Shown: in pieces, positions 26,637 through 36,567 of the stretch | How the letters are laid out: every line of letters begins with the position of its first letter | Numbering within the stretch: position 1 is the first letter of the stretch | From: Patescibacteria group bacterium | GTDB taxonomy: Bacteria; Patescibacteriota; Minisyncoccia; Minisyncoccales; PEYH01 | DNA: 40,706 nucleotides | Assembly (NCBI GenBank): GCA_018817645.1 | Contig: JAHITK010000023.1 | Span: forward strand, 1-40,706 | Reading direction: 5' to 3' | Position numbers and translations under genes: made by a program | The notes under the pieces: model-generated | The model's input: only the letters and a program-made list of their open reading frames with translations | What the model was told of the DNA's origin: nothing | Database searches by the model: none

Positions 26637-27944
26637 TTAGGTTCCTGGTAAATTTATCGGCGGTTCGGCTTTTTTGGCTTCTATTCTCTGAACCATCGGA
26701 GCCGGCACCGCGGCCCGGCCGACAAAATGGAACATGGTAGCCAGTTCTTCTAAGTTTAAAATGAAAGTTTTGTCCGGCCTTGGATAATTATACCACAAGC
26801 GCACCTGGTATTTTCTGAACAGCCGTCTCTTGCGCATATAAAGCTTGCGCTCGTATAAAAATATATTTAAAAACAATCTTCCATGCTTGTGAATCTTGGT
26901 GATGCTCGGCGACCAGGGTTTCAAACTATTCAGATTCTCGGTATTAAAATTAGCAAAAAAGCCCAGAACATTTTTAAGGTTGGCCTTATGCCACTTGTCT
27001 TTCTCGCCCAAGATAATAAACCTGATGAACCCCTCAAACATAACCTTGGAAATTTTCTGCTCAATTTGGGAGACAATCTCTCTTTCTCCCGGCGTGAGCT
27101 TCATCTCCGGAGGGAGAATCGGTCTTTCTTCTTTTTCCTCCGGGAAATCAGCCGGGGGCTGACCGGTGATAACAACATCCAACGCCTGTTTGATTAGGGG
27201 ATAACGCTTTGTTTTTTTTGAAGCATCATTCCGGAAGACCAATTTATCAACTTCTGTCCTGGCCCGGTCTTTGTAATTGTTCTCATCATTGGTAACCGGC
27301 TTTATTCTTATCTGGACCCAAATTTGCTCTCCCGGCTCAACCTTGGCCATTCCCTCTAAAAGAGCCGCCAAGGGGTCTATTCTCTTTTCTTCTTTGGCCG
27401 CCGGGCTCTCCTCAAAGAATTTTGAATATGTTTTCAGGGGATAAATATCGGGCTTGATGAATTCATAGTCACTGCCCCACATATCCCAGGTCTTGTTAGG
27501 AATGTCCTGCGGAACTTTTAAAGTATAGTCCTCTGCTTCGGTAATTTCCACTTCCGGATACTGCGCATAGATGCTTGATTCTATCAAATTGCGGAGGGCC
27601 TTGGGAGTCCGGATATAGAAATGGATGTCTCCGCCAATGCTCGCAATCTCAATCGCCAGAGCAATCTGATATTTCCCTTCCCACCAGCGCTCCCACCAAT
27701 CAGGCGGATCATAAAGCATCCAAAATCCGGCGAAAACCTGTTCCATTGCCCGGAAGGGCCTGTCCACTTCGGCCGGCATCTTCAATTCCAACAGCATATT
27801 AGGAACGGTTTCAGCGTATAAATCCTGCCGCCATTTAATCCACATAAACAAAAACCGCGGCCACAAAATTATCGGCAGCAGAACCCACCACCAGGCCTTA
27901 AGAATTGCCCAGACAGGGGAAATAATGACCCAAAAAACCTCCAT
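26637..27944 (-). CDS. membrane-anchored hypothetical protein paired with the VirD4-like ATPase
   Basis: N-terminal TM segment; 3 bp from the ATPase gene; no catalytic motif seen. Confidence 0.75.
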   Translation of the reverse strand: MEVFWVIISPVWAILKAWWWVLLPIILWPRFLFMWIKWRQDLYAETVPNMLLELKMPAEVDRPFRAMEQVFAGFWMLYDPPDWWERWWEGKYQIALAIEIASIGGDIHFYIRTPKALRNLIESSIYAQYPEVEITEAEDYTLKVPQDIPNKTWDMWGSDYEFIKPDIYPLKTYSKFFEESPAAKEEKRIDPLAALLEGMAKVEPGEQIWVQIRIKPVTNDENNYKDRARTEVDKLVFRNDASKKTKRYPLIKQALDVVITGQPPADFPEEKEERPILPPEMKLTPGEREIVSQIEQKISKVMFEGFIRFIILGEKDKWHKANLKNVLGFFANFNTENLNSLKPWSPSITKIHKHGRLFLNIFLYERKLYMRKRRLFRKYQVRLWYNYPRPDKTFILNLEELATMFHFVGRAAVPAPMVQRIEAKKAEPPINLPGT

Positions 27945-27957
27945 TGAGATAAGCTAA

Positions 27958-28959
27958 TTATTTAACTAAGGAATGCCGGCCTTGTTTATCCTTTTTGAAT
28001 AAGGATTTGTCCTGTAAGTTAAGGAAGATTGTGCTTGCCTGGACTTTCCTTTGCTCAAGAATTTTTTGAAGAAGCTCTTCTTTGGTAAGTCCTTTTTTAT
28101 TCTGCTTCAGAATCTTAATCAAAATATCCTTTACCGTTCCCGGCTCATAGCCCCACTCTCTTAAGGCGTATGTCCCCCGGCCTATCAACACAAACCTTTC
28201 GTTCCTGATTAACTCATTGTGCACGCTTTCCGGCAGGACTTTTCGGCCGACAGAAGGTAATTTGCCGATTAAATCGGCGATTTCCATAAAATGCAAGGGC
28301 TGACTCTCTCTTTTCAATACAAGATAGGCCTGATCCTTTAGTCCTCTCGGCCTGATTTCCGGCCAGTCAACCAATCCGTACAAACCAAACGGCGATTCAA
28401 AAACAAATTTGGAAATATCAATATAGGAAACCAGAACCGGCATTTTTATTTCAAGCGAAATCTTTTTCCCCACTTCTTCTATCGGCAGAGGGGCGGCCGT
28501 ATTTTTGAATTCTTTAATCAGCAAGTTAAGAATAACTTTGACCTGTTGGACTTTCCTGGGATCAGTGGTCCAAAAAGGATAAAGATCTTCTGTTTCTTTG
28601 AATTTATGAAAACCCTCGCCCAAGTTGAGTAAAAGCAAAACATGATTCTTAAATCTGTCCTGTCCCAAATCATCAAGCAGTCTTAATTCTCCTCTGATTC
28701 CGCCATGCTCATCAAAATAATCGGAAAAATATTGAAAGGGCTTTTGAAGCTCGGCTCCCTGCTGCTCCCTAACCAGCTCAAAAGCGTTATTTTCAAGCTG
28801 TCTTACTCTTTCGCGAGTAATTTTAAGCTGATCCCCGATTGCTTGAAGCGTCAGAGGTTCCTGTCCGACCAAACCAAAACGCCTCTCCAAGACCTCTCGT
28901 TTGCGGGGGGCTAAATCGCGAAAAATTTCATCAATAACTTTCTCGTAGTTTATAATCAT
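27958..28959 (-). CDS. sigma-70 region 4 HTH plus HARE-HTH-like domain protein
   Basis: LAPRKREVLERRFGLVGQEPLTLQAIGDQLKITRERVRQLENNAF; later AYLVLKRESQPLHFMEIADLIGK resembles HARE-HTH. Confidence 0.82.
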   Translation of the reverse strand: MIINYEKVIDEIFRDLAPRKREVLERRFGLVGQEPLTLQAIGDQLKITRERVRQLENNAFELVREQQGAELQKPFQYFSDYFDEHGGIRGELRLLDDLGQDRFKNHVLLLLNLGEGFHKFKETEDLYPFWTTDPRKVQQVKVILNLLIKEFKNTAAPLPIEEVGKKISLEIKMPVLVSYIDISKFVFESPFGLYGLVDWPEIRPRGLKDQAYLVLKRESQPLHFMEIADLIGKLPSVGRKVLPESVHNELIRNERFVLIGRGTYALREWGYEPGTVKDILIKILKQNKKGLTKEELLQKILEQRKVQASTIFLNLQDKSLFKKDKQGRHSLVK

Positions 28960-29110
28960 GCTTTAAAAGGTTAATAATATATTTATAATATCTATGTCTA
29001 AAATGGCGACTTTGTTTATTAAAACATTTTGAAGTTACAAAGTCAAGTTTTGGAGTGTGGAAATCCTCCAAACAGGATGCTCCTCTCTGTGATTAGGTTG
29101 CCGCTTGTTT

Positions 29111-30019
29111 TTATTGACGAAATTTTCGCTGATTAAAATAGTATATCTGGGCAATCAGGGTGCTGGCCAAAAATATTGAAGAATAAGCGCCAAAGGTTAT
29201 TCCGACAATCAGCGCCAGGGAAAAATAAGTCAAGCTCTGGCCTCCAAAGAAAAATATCGTGAACAAAGCAAGGAGGGTGGTGAAGACGGTATTCAGGGAG
29301 CGCCCCAATGTCTGGTTCAAGCTCTTGTCCACTATCTCGTCAAATGTTTCTCCCGCCCCCTTGATAAGATTCTCTCTGATTCTGTCAAAAACAACCACCG
29401 TATCATTGACAGAATATCCCAAAATGGTAAGAAGAGCGGTTAAAATGGGAATAGAGAATTCAACGCCCAAAAATTTTCCGAGCACCGCAAACACTCCGAC
29501 CGGAATCAGGACATCGTGGACCAGCGCCACCACGGTAGCAATGCCGTATTGCCATGATTTAACCGGCCGGGAAATTCTCCGGAAGGCGAAGGCGACATAA
29601 AGAACGATGGCCACAATGGAGAAAATAATGGCTTTGCTCGCCCTCGCCTTGCTCTCGCCGCCGACTACGGGGCTCACTGATTCAAAGCTGATTGAACCCT
29701 TTTCGATATTTTCCATATTATAAAAAACGCCGGAGACCTCATCTTTTATGTCTTGAGAAACGGCGGGCATTCTAACGATAATCTCATTTTCACCGCTGAA
29801 GCGAATGGAGAAACCGCTCAAGCCAAGCCCGGAGATTTTGTCCGACAATTCTTGAACATCGGGTCTCGGGTCGGTATAGGTCGCCCTTAATACGCTCCCC
29901 CCGGCAAAATCCACTCCCCAATTAAGGCCATAAGCAACAATGGCAAAAATACTGGCAATTATTAAAATCCCGGAAAAAAGAAAATATATTTTGCTGTATT
30001 TTAAAAATGGAAAATGCAT
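29111..30019 (-). CDS. secF: protein translocase subunit SecF
   Basis: NWGVDFAGGSVL, GYSVNDTVVVFDRIRENL, SLNQTLGRSLNTVFTTLL. Confidence 0.96.
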   Translation of the reverse strand: MHFPFLKYSKIYFLFSGILIIASIFAIVAYGLNWGVDFAGGSVLRATYTDPRPDVQELSDKISGLGLSGFSIRFSGENEIIVRMPAVSQDIKDEVSGVFYNMENIEKGSISFESVSPVVGGESKARASKAIIFSIVAIVLYVAFAFRRISRPVKSWQYGIATVVALVHDVLIPVGVFAVLGKFLGVEFSIPILTALLTILGYSVNDTVVVFDRIRENLIKGAGETFDEIVDKSLNQTLGRSLNTVFTTLLALFTIFFFGGQSLTYFSLALIVGITFGAYSSIFLASTLIAQIYYFNQRKFRQ

Positions 30020-30022
30020 ATG

Positions 30023-31381
30023 TTATCCCCAGGCCCGCTTAATTTTACTCAATCTCCCGCGCGAAAAACTCATCAGGAAACTTCTGGTAATAAATATGGC
30101 AGAGAACATGCTTAAAAGAATCCCCAGACATAAGGTGGTGGCAAAACCCTGCACAAAACTCGTGCCAACCGTAAACAATATCAGGCCGATAATAAGAGTG
30201 GTAAAATTGCTGTCTCTGATTGACGGCCAGGCCCGCTTGAATCCTTCTTCTATCGCGTATTCCAATTCCTTGCCTTCCTTCAATTCTTCTTTAAGGCGCG
30301 CGAATATCAAAACATTAGCGTCAACCGCCATACCCACTGATAAAATAAGACCGCCGATGCCGGCTAAAGTGACGGTAATCGGGAATAGCTTGAATAGTCC
30401 TAAAATCAATACGCAATATATCAACAGGGCAATAGCGGACAGAAATCCGGGGAACCGGTAGACCAATACCATAAAGACAATAATCGCCAAAAACCCTATG
30501 AATCCCGCTTTAATGCTTTTCTGAAGAGAAATCATTCCCAGGGTCGGACCGATGGTTACTTGCGAAATCGGTTCGCCAATCGGCACGGGCAAAGCGCCGG
30601 CATTGAGATTGCGGGCCAATGATCTGGCTTCGTCGGGAGTGAAATCTCCGCTAATCTGGGCCTTGCCACCGGAAATCTTTTCCCTAATCATCGGAGCGGA
30701 GATAATCTGGCTATCAATGGAAATGGCCAGCGGCAGGCCGGTAAATTTTTCCGTCAACTCTTCAAAAATTTTCGCGCCCTCTTCGTTAAATTGCAAAGAA
30801 ACAGTCGGCTCCATCGTGTTCGGGTCAAATACAACAATTGCTTTTTCAAGATATCGGCCGGTTAAATTGCTCGGCTGGAAAGGATTCTGCAATGTCCCCT
30901 CGCCCGCTTCCACCACATTTTGGTTGGCGGTTTGTATCTCATTAAAATCGGGTCTTGGTTCTTGAAATTCAAGATAAGGAGTCCGGCCGATTTCCTTAAT
31001 CGCCTGCTCCGGGTCGGTGATCCCCGGAATTCTTACTTTCAGACGATAAGTTGAACCGGACTGGGTAACCTCAATTTCCGGCTCTCTTACTCCCAAAACA
31101 TTTATTCTCCTGTCGATGACATCCCTTAAGCCCTGCATTGCCTGATCTCGCCCATCCGAGTCTATCTGTGATAAATCCGCTTCGTATAAAAGTTCTACGC
31201 CTCCCTCGAGGTCAAGCCCCAGCTGAAAAGGCCTGTCCCAAAAATGAGGAAGGCCTAAATGCAGATTATTATTCACAAAATCAATCCCTTGATTAAAAAA
31301 TCTCGGCTCAACAAAGATAGCCGCGATTATGCCCAAAAAAATAACGGCAATACTGATTAATTTAAAATATTTTTTGGCCAT
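30023..31381 (-). CDS. secD: protein translocase subunit SecD
   Basis: FQLGLDLEGGVELLYEAD, RRINVLGVREPEI, SVGMAVDANVLIFARLKEEL. Confidence 0.96.
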   Translation of the reverse strand: MAKKYFKLISIAVIFLGIIAAIFVEPRFFNQGIDFVNNNLHLGLPHFWDRPFQLGLDLEGGVELLYEADLSQIDSDGRDQAMQGLRDVIDRRINVLGVREPEIEVTQSGSTYRLKVRIPGITDPEQAIKEIGRTPYLEFQEPRPDFNEIQTANQNVVEAGEGTLQNPFQPSNLTGRYLEKAIVVFDPNTMEPTVSLQFNEEGAKIFEELTEKFTGLPLAISIDSQIISAPMIREKISGGKAQISGDFTPDEARSLARNLNAGALPVPIGEPISQVTIGPTLGMISLQKSIKAGFIGFLAIIVFMVLVYRFPGFLSAIALLIYCVLILGLFKLFPITVTLAGIGGLILSVGMAVDANVLIFARLKEELKEGKELEYAIEEGFKRAWPSIRDSNFTTLIIGLILFTVGTSFVQGFATTLCLGILLSMFSAIFITRSFLMSFSRGRLSKIKRAWG

Positions 31382-31451
31382 TCGGATATTTTAAGCACTT
31401 CTCCCCCAAAAGTCAAATAATCGGACCTGTTAGTCGGACCTGTTAGAGCCT

Positions 31452-31532
31452 GTTAGGGTGCGACCCTAACATTTGTTAGGGTCGCACCCTAACAATGGCG
31501 TCATAACAACGATGTTAGGGTCGCACCCTAAC
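31452..31532. repeat. three family-A palindromes
   Basis: GTTAGGGT(GCG/CGC)ACCCTAAC at 31452-31470, 31475-31493 and 31514-31532. Confidence 0.95.
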
Positions 31533-31588
31533 AGGTATAGCAGGTAAACTTTTGGAAACTTTTTTTGGAAACCTGGTTTCCAAAAAAA

Positions 31589-31672
31589 TTACGAGGCCGG
31601 GCCTCGTAGTGAAAATTTGTTGATTCGGCGCGGTTTCTGCGTTTTACGAAAATTACGAGGCCGGGCCTCGTA
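31589..31672. repeat. composite palindromic unit (family B)
   Basis: ttACGAGGCCGGGCCTCGT-spacer-attACGAGGCCGGGCCTCGTaa; homologous to 22006-22090. Confidence 0.93.
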
Positions 31673-31713
31673 ATTTTTCTCCTCGTAATTTTTCTCGCAT
31701 TAATTTTTTGATT

Positions 31714-32367
31714 TTATTTCTGCGTCCGCAAAACTCCCCTTCTCTTCAGGGCAACCACTAACTGTTTTTTATTTTTAAATAATATCGCATCTAATCCGTA
31801 CTTTCTCGCAGCCTTTACCCATCTTATATCATCGTCAATAAAAATCATATTTTTGAGGGGGATACCAAGTCGTTTTGACGCCTCGCCAAAAAATTTCTTT
31901 TCTGGTTTTCTTAGTCCAACCTCGTCCGACAAGAGAACCTCATCAAAAAAATCAAATAATCCTCTTTCCCGATTAATCTGACTATGCTCTTTTATCGTAT
32001 TCGACAATATTGCTGTTTTATATCTTTTCCCGAGCCCTTTAATGAGACCAAACATCCCCTTTTTAATTTTAGCATGCTGTTTATATGGCTTAACCCATAA
32101 GGTCTGTAAAATCTTGTCGGAAGGACATTTTATCCCTAATTTACAACAAACTCTATGCCAGAATTCTAAAGTCGTTTCTTCTCCTCTCCCCAGGGCATCT
32201 GCCTCTTGCCGAATAACCTTTCCCAATTTTTTGGGTTCTATCTTCAGCTTCCCGCTCGCATATTTAATAAACGCAACTCCGGAATCTTTTATCAAAACTC
32301 CGCCTAAATCAAATATTATTCCTTTTATTTCTGATTGTTTTTTCATATTCCTACGCCCCCCCAACAC
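31714..32367 (-). CDS. HAD superfamily hydrolase (subfamily IA-like)
   Basis: GIIFDLGGVLI, AILSNT, GLRKPEKKFF, MIFIDDDIRWVKAARKYG. Confidence 0.9.
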   Translation of the reverse strand: MLGGRRNMKKQSEIKGIIFDLGGVLIKDSGVAFIKYASGKLKIEPKKLGKVIRQEADALGRGEETTLEFWHRVCCKLGIKCPSDKILQTLWVKPYKQHAKIKKGMFGLIKGLGKRYKTAILSNTIKEHSQINRERGLFDFFDEVLLSDEVGLRKPEKKFFGEASKRLGIPLKNMIFIDDDIRWVKAARKYGLDAILFKNKKQLVVALKRRGVLRTQK

Positions 32368-32439
32368 TTTTTATACTTCTTCCCGCTCCCGCCCTCCTTT
32401 GCCCTTCGCCTTTGGCTCGGGGCTGCGGCGGACTCCGCT

Positions 32440-35031
32440 TTATCTTTTATGATGCGGAGCGTTAATCATTCCGCACTTCTTATACTTGTATATTTTACCG
32501 GTCGTTGGATCAATCGCTCCGCAGGGGCAAGGGTCGTTTCGGCCCACTTTTCTGCCCACTTTTCCGCCCACTTTTCCGTCCGCGCCAGCCGGAATAGAAT
32601 TATTGCCTGACATCATCGCCTGCTGCTGCGCCTGTTGCGCCTGCTGGGTCAAAGAAACATTCATTACCCCTCTTACTATATTTTTCTCAATAAGATTAAA
32701 TAATTCCTTGAACATTTTGTATCCCTCATTTTTATACTCCACCAGCGGGTCCAATTGGCCATACGCCCGCAATCGCACCCGGTCCCTCAAATAATCCATT
32801 TCTGAAAGGTGCTCAATCCAAAAAGCGTCAAACATCCGTAAACAGACAAACCGCAAGGCCCTTGAAAATTCGCTCCCCAACTCCGCCTCCTTTTTCAAAA
32901 AATCGTCTTTGGCCTGCCCTTGCTTTTCAAAAATCGCCAAGACCTTTGCTTTCAGCTCTTCCTCCGAGGCATCCACTATCTCGTTTCTCTTTTTATAAAA
33001 AGAAGTGCGGTGGATATTCATCACGTCATCATATTCCAGAAGATGTTTTCTGGCATCAAAATTCATTCCCTCAATCTTTGCCTGCGCGCTCTCCACGGCC
33101 TGGCTGATTAATTTTGACTGAATGGGCTGGCCCTCGGGCACGCGCAGACGCTCCATCAATCCTTTAATCCGGTCTCCGCCGAAAATCCGCAATAAATCAT
33201 CTTCGGCTGACAGAAAAAATTGGCTCACCCCCGGATCGCCCTGCCGGCCGGACCTTCCTCTTAATTGATTATCAATCCTTCTGGCCTCATGCCTCTCGGT
33301 CCCCAAGACCAAAAGTCCGCCCAGTTTCTTGATTTCCTCTGCTCCTTGGACATCAGGCGGATTGCCCCCGAGAATAATATCCACGCCCCGGCCGGCCATA
33401 TTGGTAGCCACGGTCACCGCGGCCTTCCTGCCGGCTTGGGCAATAATTTCTCCTTCTCTCTGATGATGTTTGGCATTTAAAACCTGATGAGGGACTCCCT
33501 GGGTTTCCAGAATCCTGCCCAACATTTCGTTCTTCTCAATCGACCTCGTGCCTATTAAAACCGGCTGGCCTTTCTGATAATTCTCTTTTATTTTCTCGGC
33601 AATGGCCAAAAATTTCTCTTTTTCCGTCTTGTAAATCACATCTGCCAAGTCCTGTCTTATCATAGGATTGTTAGTGGGAATAGCCACGACCTCCAGCTTA
33701 TAAACCTTTTCAAACTCTTCCGCGGAAGTAAGGGCAGTGCCGGTCATTCCGGAAAGCTTTTTATACATCCTAAAATAGTTTTGCAGGGAAATGGTGGCCA
33801 AAGTCAGGGACTCGGGCTGGACCGAAAGCCCTTCTTTCGCTTCTACTGCCTGATGCAGTCCACCCGACCATCTTCGACCGGGCATCAGTCGTCCGGTAAA
33901 CTCGTCCACAATGATTATTTCCCCGTCTTTCACCACATAGTCCCGGTCTTTTTTAAACACCACTTCCGCGCGCAAGGCCTGTTCAAGGTGATGCAGATAT
34001 TTCGTCCCCTTTTCTTCATAAATATTTCCCACGCCAAGAATCTTTTCAATTTTTGCGACGCCAGCGTCTGTAAGAGTCGCCACTTTTTCTTTTTCATGAA
34101 TTTCATAATCCTCATTTTCCTTAAGCCGGGGGATAATTCTGGAAAAACCCTCGTAAAGCTTTGAACTTTCCACATCAGGCGCAGAGATTATTAAAGGAGT
34201 TCTGGCTTCGTCTATCAAGACCGAATCAACCTCGTCAATGATGGCAAAGTTCTGGCCTCTCTGGACTCGCTGCTCCGGCGCCTGCGCCATATTGTCCCTC
34301 AAGTAATCAAATCCGAATTCATGATTAGTCCCGTACACTATATCCGCCTGATAGGCCTCTTTTCTGGAAACCGGCCTTAAATAACTCTCCACCACCTTAA
34401 ACCCTCCCACCACATCCCTCTCCGCATCTTCGTCTTCGTCTTCGTCTTCGTCTTTTTCTTTTTCATTTTTGGATTTGGGATTTTGGATTTGTTTGGGATT
34501 TGGGATTTGGGCATTGGGATTTTCTTGCTGGTACTGCGGGTCATAAATCAAGGCCGAGTCATGAACCAAGCACGCCACCGATAATCCAAGCGCATAATAT
34601 ATTTGCCCCATCCAAACTGCGTCTCTTTTCGCCAAATAGTCGTTAACAGTCACAATATGAACTCCCTTGCCTTCCAAGGCGTTAAGATAAGCAGGCAAAG
34701 TAGAAGCAAGGGTCTTGCCTTCTCCGGTTTTCATTTCAGCGATACCTCCCTGATGCAAAACAATGCCGCCCATCAATTGAACGTCAAAATGTCTTTGTTT
34801 TAAGACCCTCTTGGCTGTTTCCCGCACTAAGGCAAACGCTTCCGGCAATAAATCATCTAATGCATTATTCTTTTGGATTCTTTCTCTGAATTCGCTTGTT
34901 TTAATTTTCAATTCTTCATCTGAAAATCGCTGGAACTCCGATTCAAGGTTATTAATTTTCTCTGCCAGCGGCCTAAGCCTTTTCAAATATTTTTCATTAT
35001 CATCGCCAAAAATGGCTTTGAGAATCGGCAT
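32440..35031 (-). CDS. secA: preprotein translocase ATPase SecA
   Basis: SecA motifs AEMKTGEGKTL, NMAGRGVDI, LRGRSGRQGDPG; C-terminal RNDPCPCG...KYKKC SEC-C-type zinc motif. Confidence 0.97.
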   Translation of the reverse strand: MPILKAIFGDDNEKYLKRLRPLAEKINNLESEFQRFSDEELKIKTSEFRERIQKNNALDDLLPEAFALVRETAKRVLKQRHFDVQLMGGIVLHQGGIAEMKTGEGKTLASTLPAYLNALEGKGVHIVTVNDYLAKRDAVWMGQIYYALGLSVACLVHDSALIYDPQYQQENPNAQIPNPKQIQNPKSKNEKEKDEDEDEDEDAERDVVGGFKVVESYLRPVSRKEAYQADIVYGTNHEFGFDYLRDNMAQAPEQRVQRGQNFAIIDEVDSVLIDEARTPLIISAPDVESSKLYEGFSRIIPRLKENEDYEIHEKEKVATLTDAGVAKIEKILGVGNIYEEKGTKYLHHLEQALRAEVVFKKDRDYVVKDGEIIIVDEFTGRLMPGRRWSGGLHQAVEAKEGLSVQPESLTLATISLQNYFRMYKKLSGMTGTALTSAEEFEKVYKLEVVAIPTNNPMIRQDLADVIYKTEKEKFLAIAEKIKENYQKGQPVLIGTRSIEKNEMLGRILETQGVPHQVLNAKHHQREGEIIAQAGRKAAVTVATNMAGRGVDIILGGNPPDVQGAEEIKKLGGLLVLGTERHEARRIDNQLRGRSGRQGDPGVSQFFLSAEDDLLRIFGGDRIKGLMERLRVPEGQPIQSKLISQAVESAQAKIEGMNFDARKHLLEYDDVMNIHRTSFYKKRNEIVDASEEELKAKVLAIFEKQGQAKDDFLKKEAELGSEFSRALRFVCLRMFDAFWIEHLSEMDYLRDRVRLRAYGQLDPLVEYKNEGYKMFKELFNLIEKNIVRGVMNVSLTQQAQQAQQQAMMSGNNSIPAGADGKVGGKVGRKVGRNDPCPCGAIDPTTGKIYKYKKCGMINAPHHKR

Positions 35032-35153
35032 CGTATTATCGTATTATAGATATAATCTAACACGATGATTCGGAAAAAGAAAGAAGGTCTTTCTGTTGTC
35101 AAAAAAAAGCGGGACAAACTGCCATTGGCAGTTTGCCCCATTGAAACCCTCTC

Positions 35154-36290
35154 CTATGAAGGATCTGGACAGCAGGGATCAGGAACATAGATTTGATGGC
35201 GGCAGCTCGCTGAGCGATGACAGTCGCAATCGTCGTCCCAGACAATCCCCTTGATTATCCAGGTTCCCGGGATGTCGAACTCAACAGAGAACTCCTGTTG
35301 CTGTTCATACACAACAACATCTCCGTTCGGGTTTTCCACGCTGGCCAGGTACCTGACGATGCCATTACCCTGACCATAGCTGCAGTTCGGATCAATGGAA
35401 ATCCCCGAAGGGCTGTTCTCGGCGGAGTTATCCGAAGATGCGCCGACGGAAAGTTGGTGGAACACCTTTTCGTCAAAAGTCGCGCTTTGAACCGTGTCGC
35501 AACTATGGCAAGGCGGAGGACTGCAAGGCGGAGGAGCGCAAGAACAACAGTTGCACCAGCCGTCCGGGTCATAGGCCTCCAACCGGAACAAAATCGTAGC
35601 TCCTAACGAGACCGATGACGGGCTTGGAGAAAGCCGAACAACCGGCGGAACAAGCCCTTCTATCCTGATAGTTGCGGTCTTGGTGGCAACCGCTCCATCA
35701 TCGTCAACCGCCTTGCCGGTCACGGTGTATAGCCCCGGCAAATAATATCGGTGAATCGCCGAAGTGCCGGAACTAATCGTGCCATCTCCCCAATCAATCG
35801 TAGTCAGAACCACGCTTTTGGGAGAAACCGAGACGCTGGCCGGGTCAACGACATTACTCAGGGTTGCGCTGATTCTGTCACAGATATAGTTGTGGCAGCA
35901 CGATGGCGTGTCGATGTCTTTCACGGTCAAGGCGCCGATGCTCGGGGCTGGGTTAAAAACGGTAATGGTTTTGGTCTCGCAACCTACCGCTCCTCTATCG
36001 TCTGTCACTGTTAAGGTGACAGAATAGTTTCCGTCGTCAGGGAACGCATGAATGACGGTCACGCCACTCGATGTTCTCCCGTCGCCGAAGTCCCATGAGT
36101 AGGACGCGATGCTCCCATCCTCGTCATAACTCGAGGAACCGTCGAAACTCACGTTTGTTGCTGCGAAAGGCAAGATTGGGCTCCATGAAAACGAAGCCAC
36201 CGGTTCGCGGTTGAACAAGAAACAACCGCCAAGCGCCAATGTCGCCATCAGCAATGCCAACATTCCCAATCCGACAATTCTCTTCTTCAT
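35154..36290 (-). CDS. PKD-domain lipoprotein with Cys/Pro-rich insert
   Basis: Lipobox LALGGC; PKD motifs SYSWDFGDGRTSSGVTVIHAF, TIDWGDGTISSGTSAIHRY; insert CNCCSCAPPPCSPPPCHSCD. Confidence 0.85.
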   Translation of the reverse strand: MKKRIVGLGMLALLMATLALGGCFLFNREPVASFSWSPILPFAATNVSFDGSSSYDEDGSIASYSWDFGDGRTSSGVTVIHAFPDDGNYSVTLTVTDDRGAVGCETKTITVFNPAPSIGALTVKDIDTPSCCHNYICDRISATLSNVVDPASVSVSPKSVVLTTIDWGDGTISSGTSAIHRYYLPGLYTVTGKAVDDDGAVATKTATIRIEGLVPPVVRLSPSPSSVSLGATILFRLEAYDPDGWCNCCSCAPPPCSPPPCHSCDTVQSATFDEKVFHQLSVGASSDNSAENSPSGISIDPNCSYGQGNGIVRYLASVENPNGDVVVYEQQQEFSVEFDIPGTWIIKGIVWDDDCDCHRSASCRHQIYVPDPCCPDPS

Positions 36291-36301
36291 TGGACACCTC
36301 C

Positions 36302-36343
36302 AGTGTCTTTTTGTTTTTGCTTTTGCTTTTGCTTTTGCTTTCG
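36302..36343. repeat. short tandem repeat (tttgct)n-like
   Basis: tgtctttttgtttttgcttttgcttttgcttttgctttcgc. Confidence 0.8.
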
Positions 36344-36410
36344 CGCCTTCATCTTCCTGTCCTTTTACTTCCCAAAAAACCCAATGTATATGTATGTTTA
36401 TGTTAACGAA

Positions 36411-36445
36411 CTGTTATCTGTTATCTGTTATCTGTTATCTGCTAT
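36411..36445. repeat. 7-bp tandem repeat (ctgttat)n
   Basis: ctgttatctgttatctgttatctgttatctgc. Confidence 0.85.
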
Positions 36446-36567
36446 TTTTTATAATATCACAACTTCTATCTTTGTCAAGAGATAATGTTGATTAAAAATA
36501 AAGGGGGGCAGGCAGAGGCCAACCCCCGAGATTCTCGAGCCGGGAACAATAGAAAGAACCGTCACAG

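Noticed and set aside
24990-27944. VirD4-like ATPase plus partner as evidence of a conjugative element
   Set aside because: Sits within housekeeping genes without relaxase or other T4SS genes; such ATPases are common in CPR genomes, so not called mobile.
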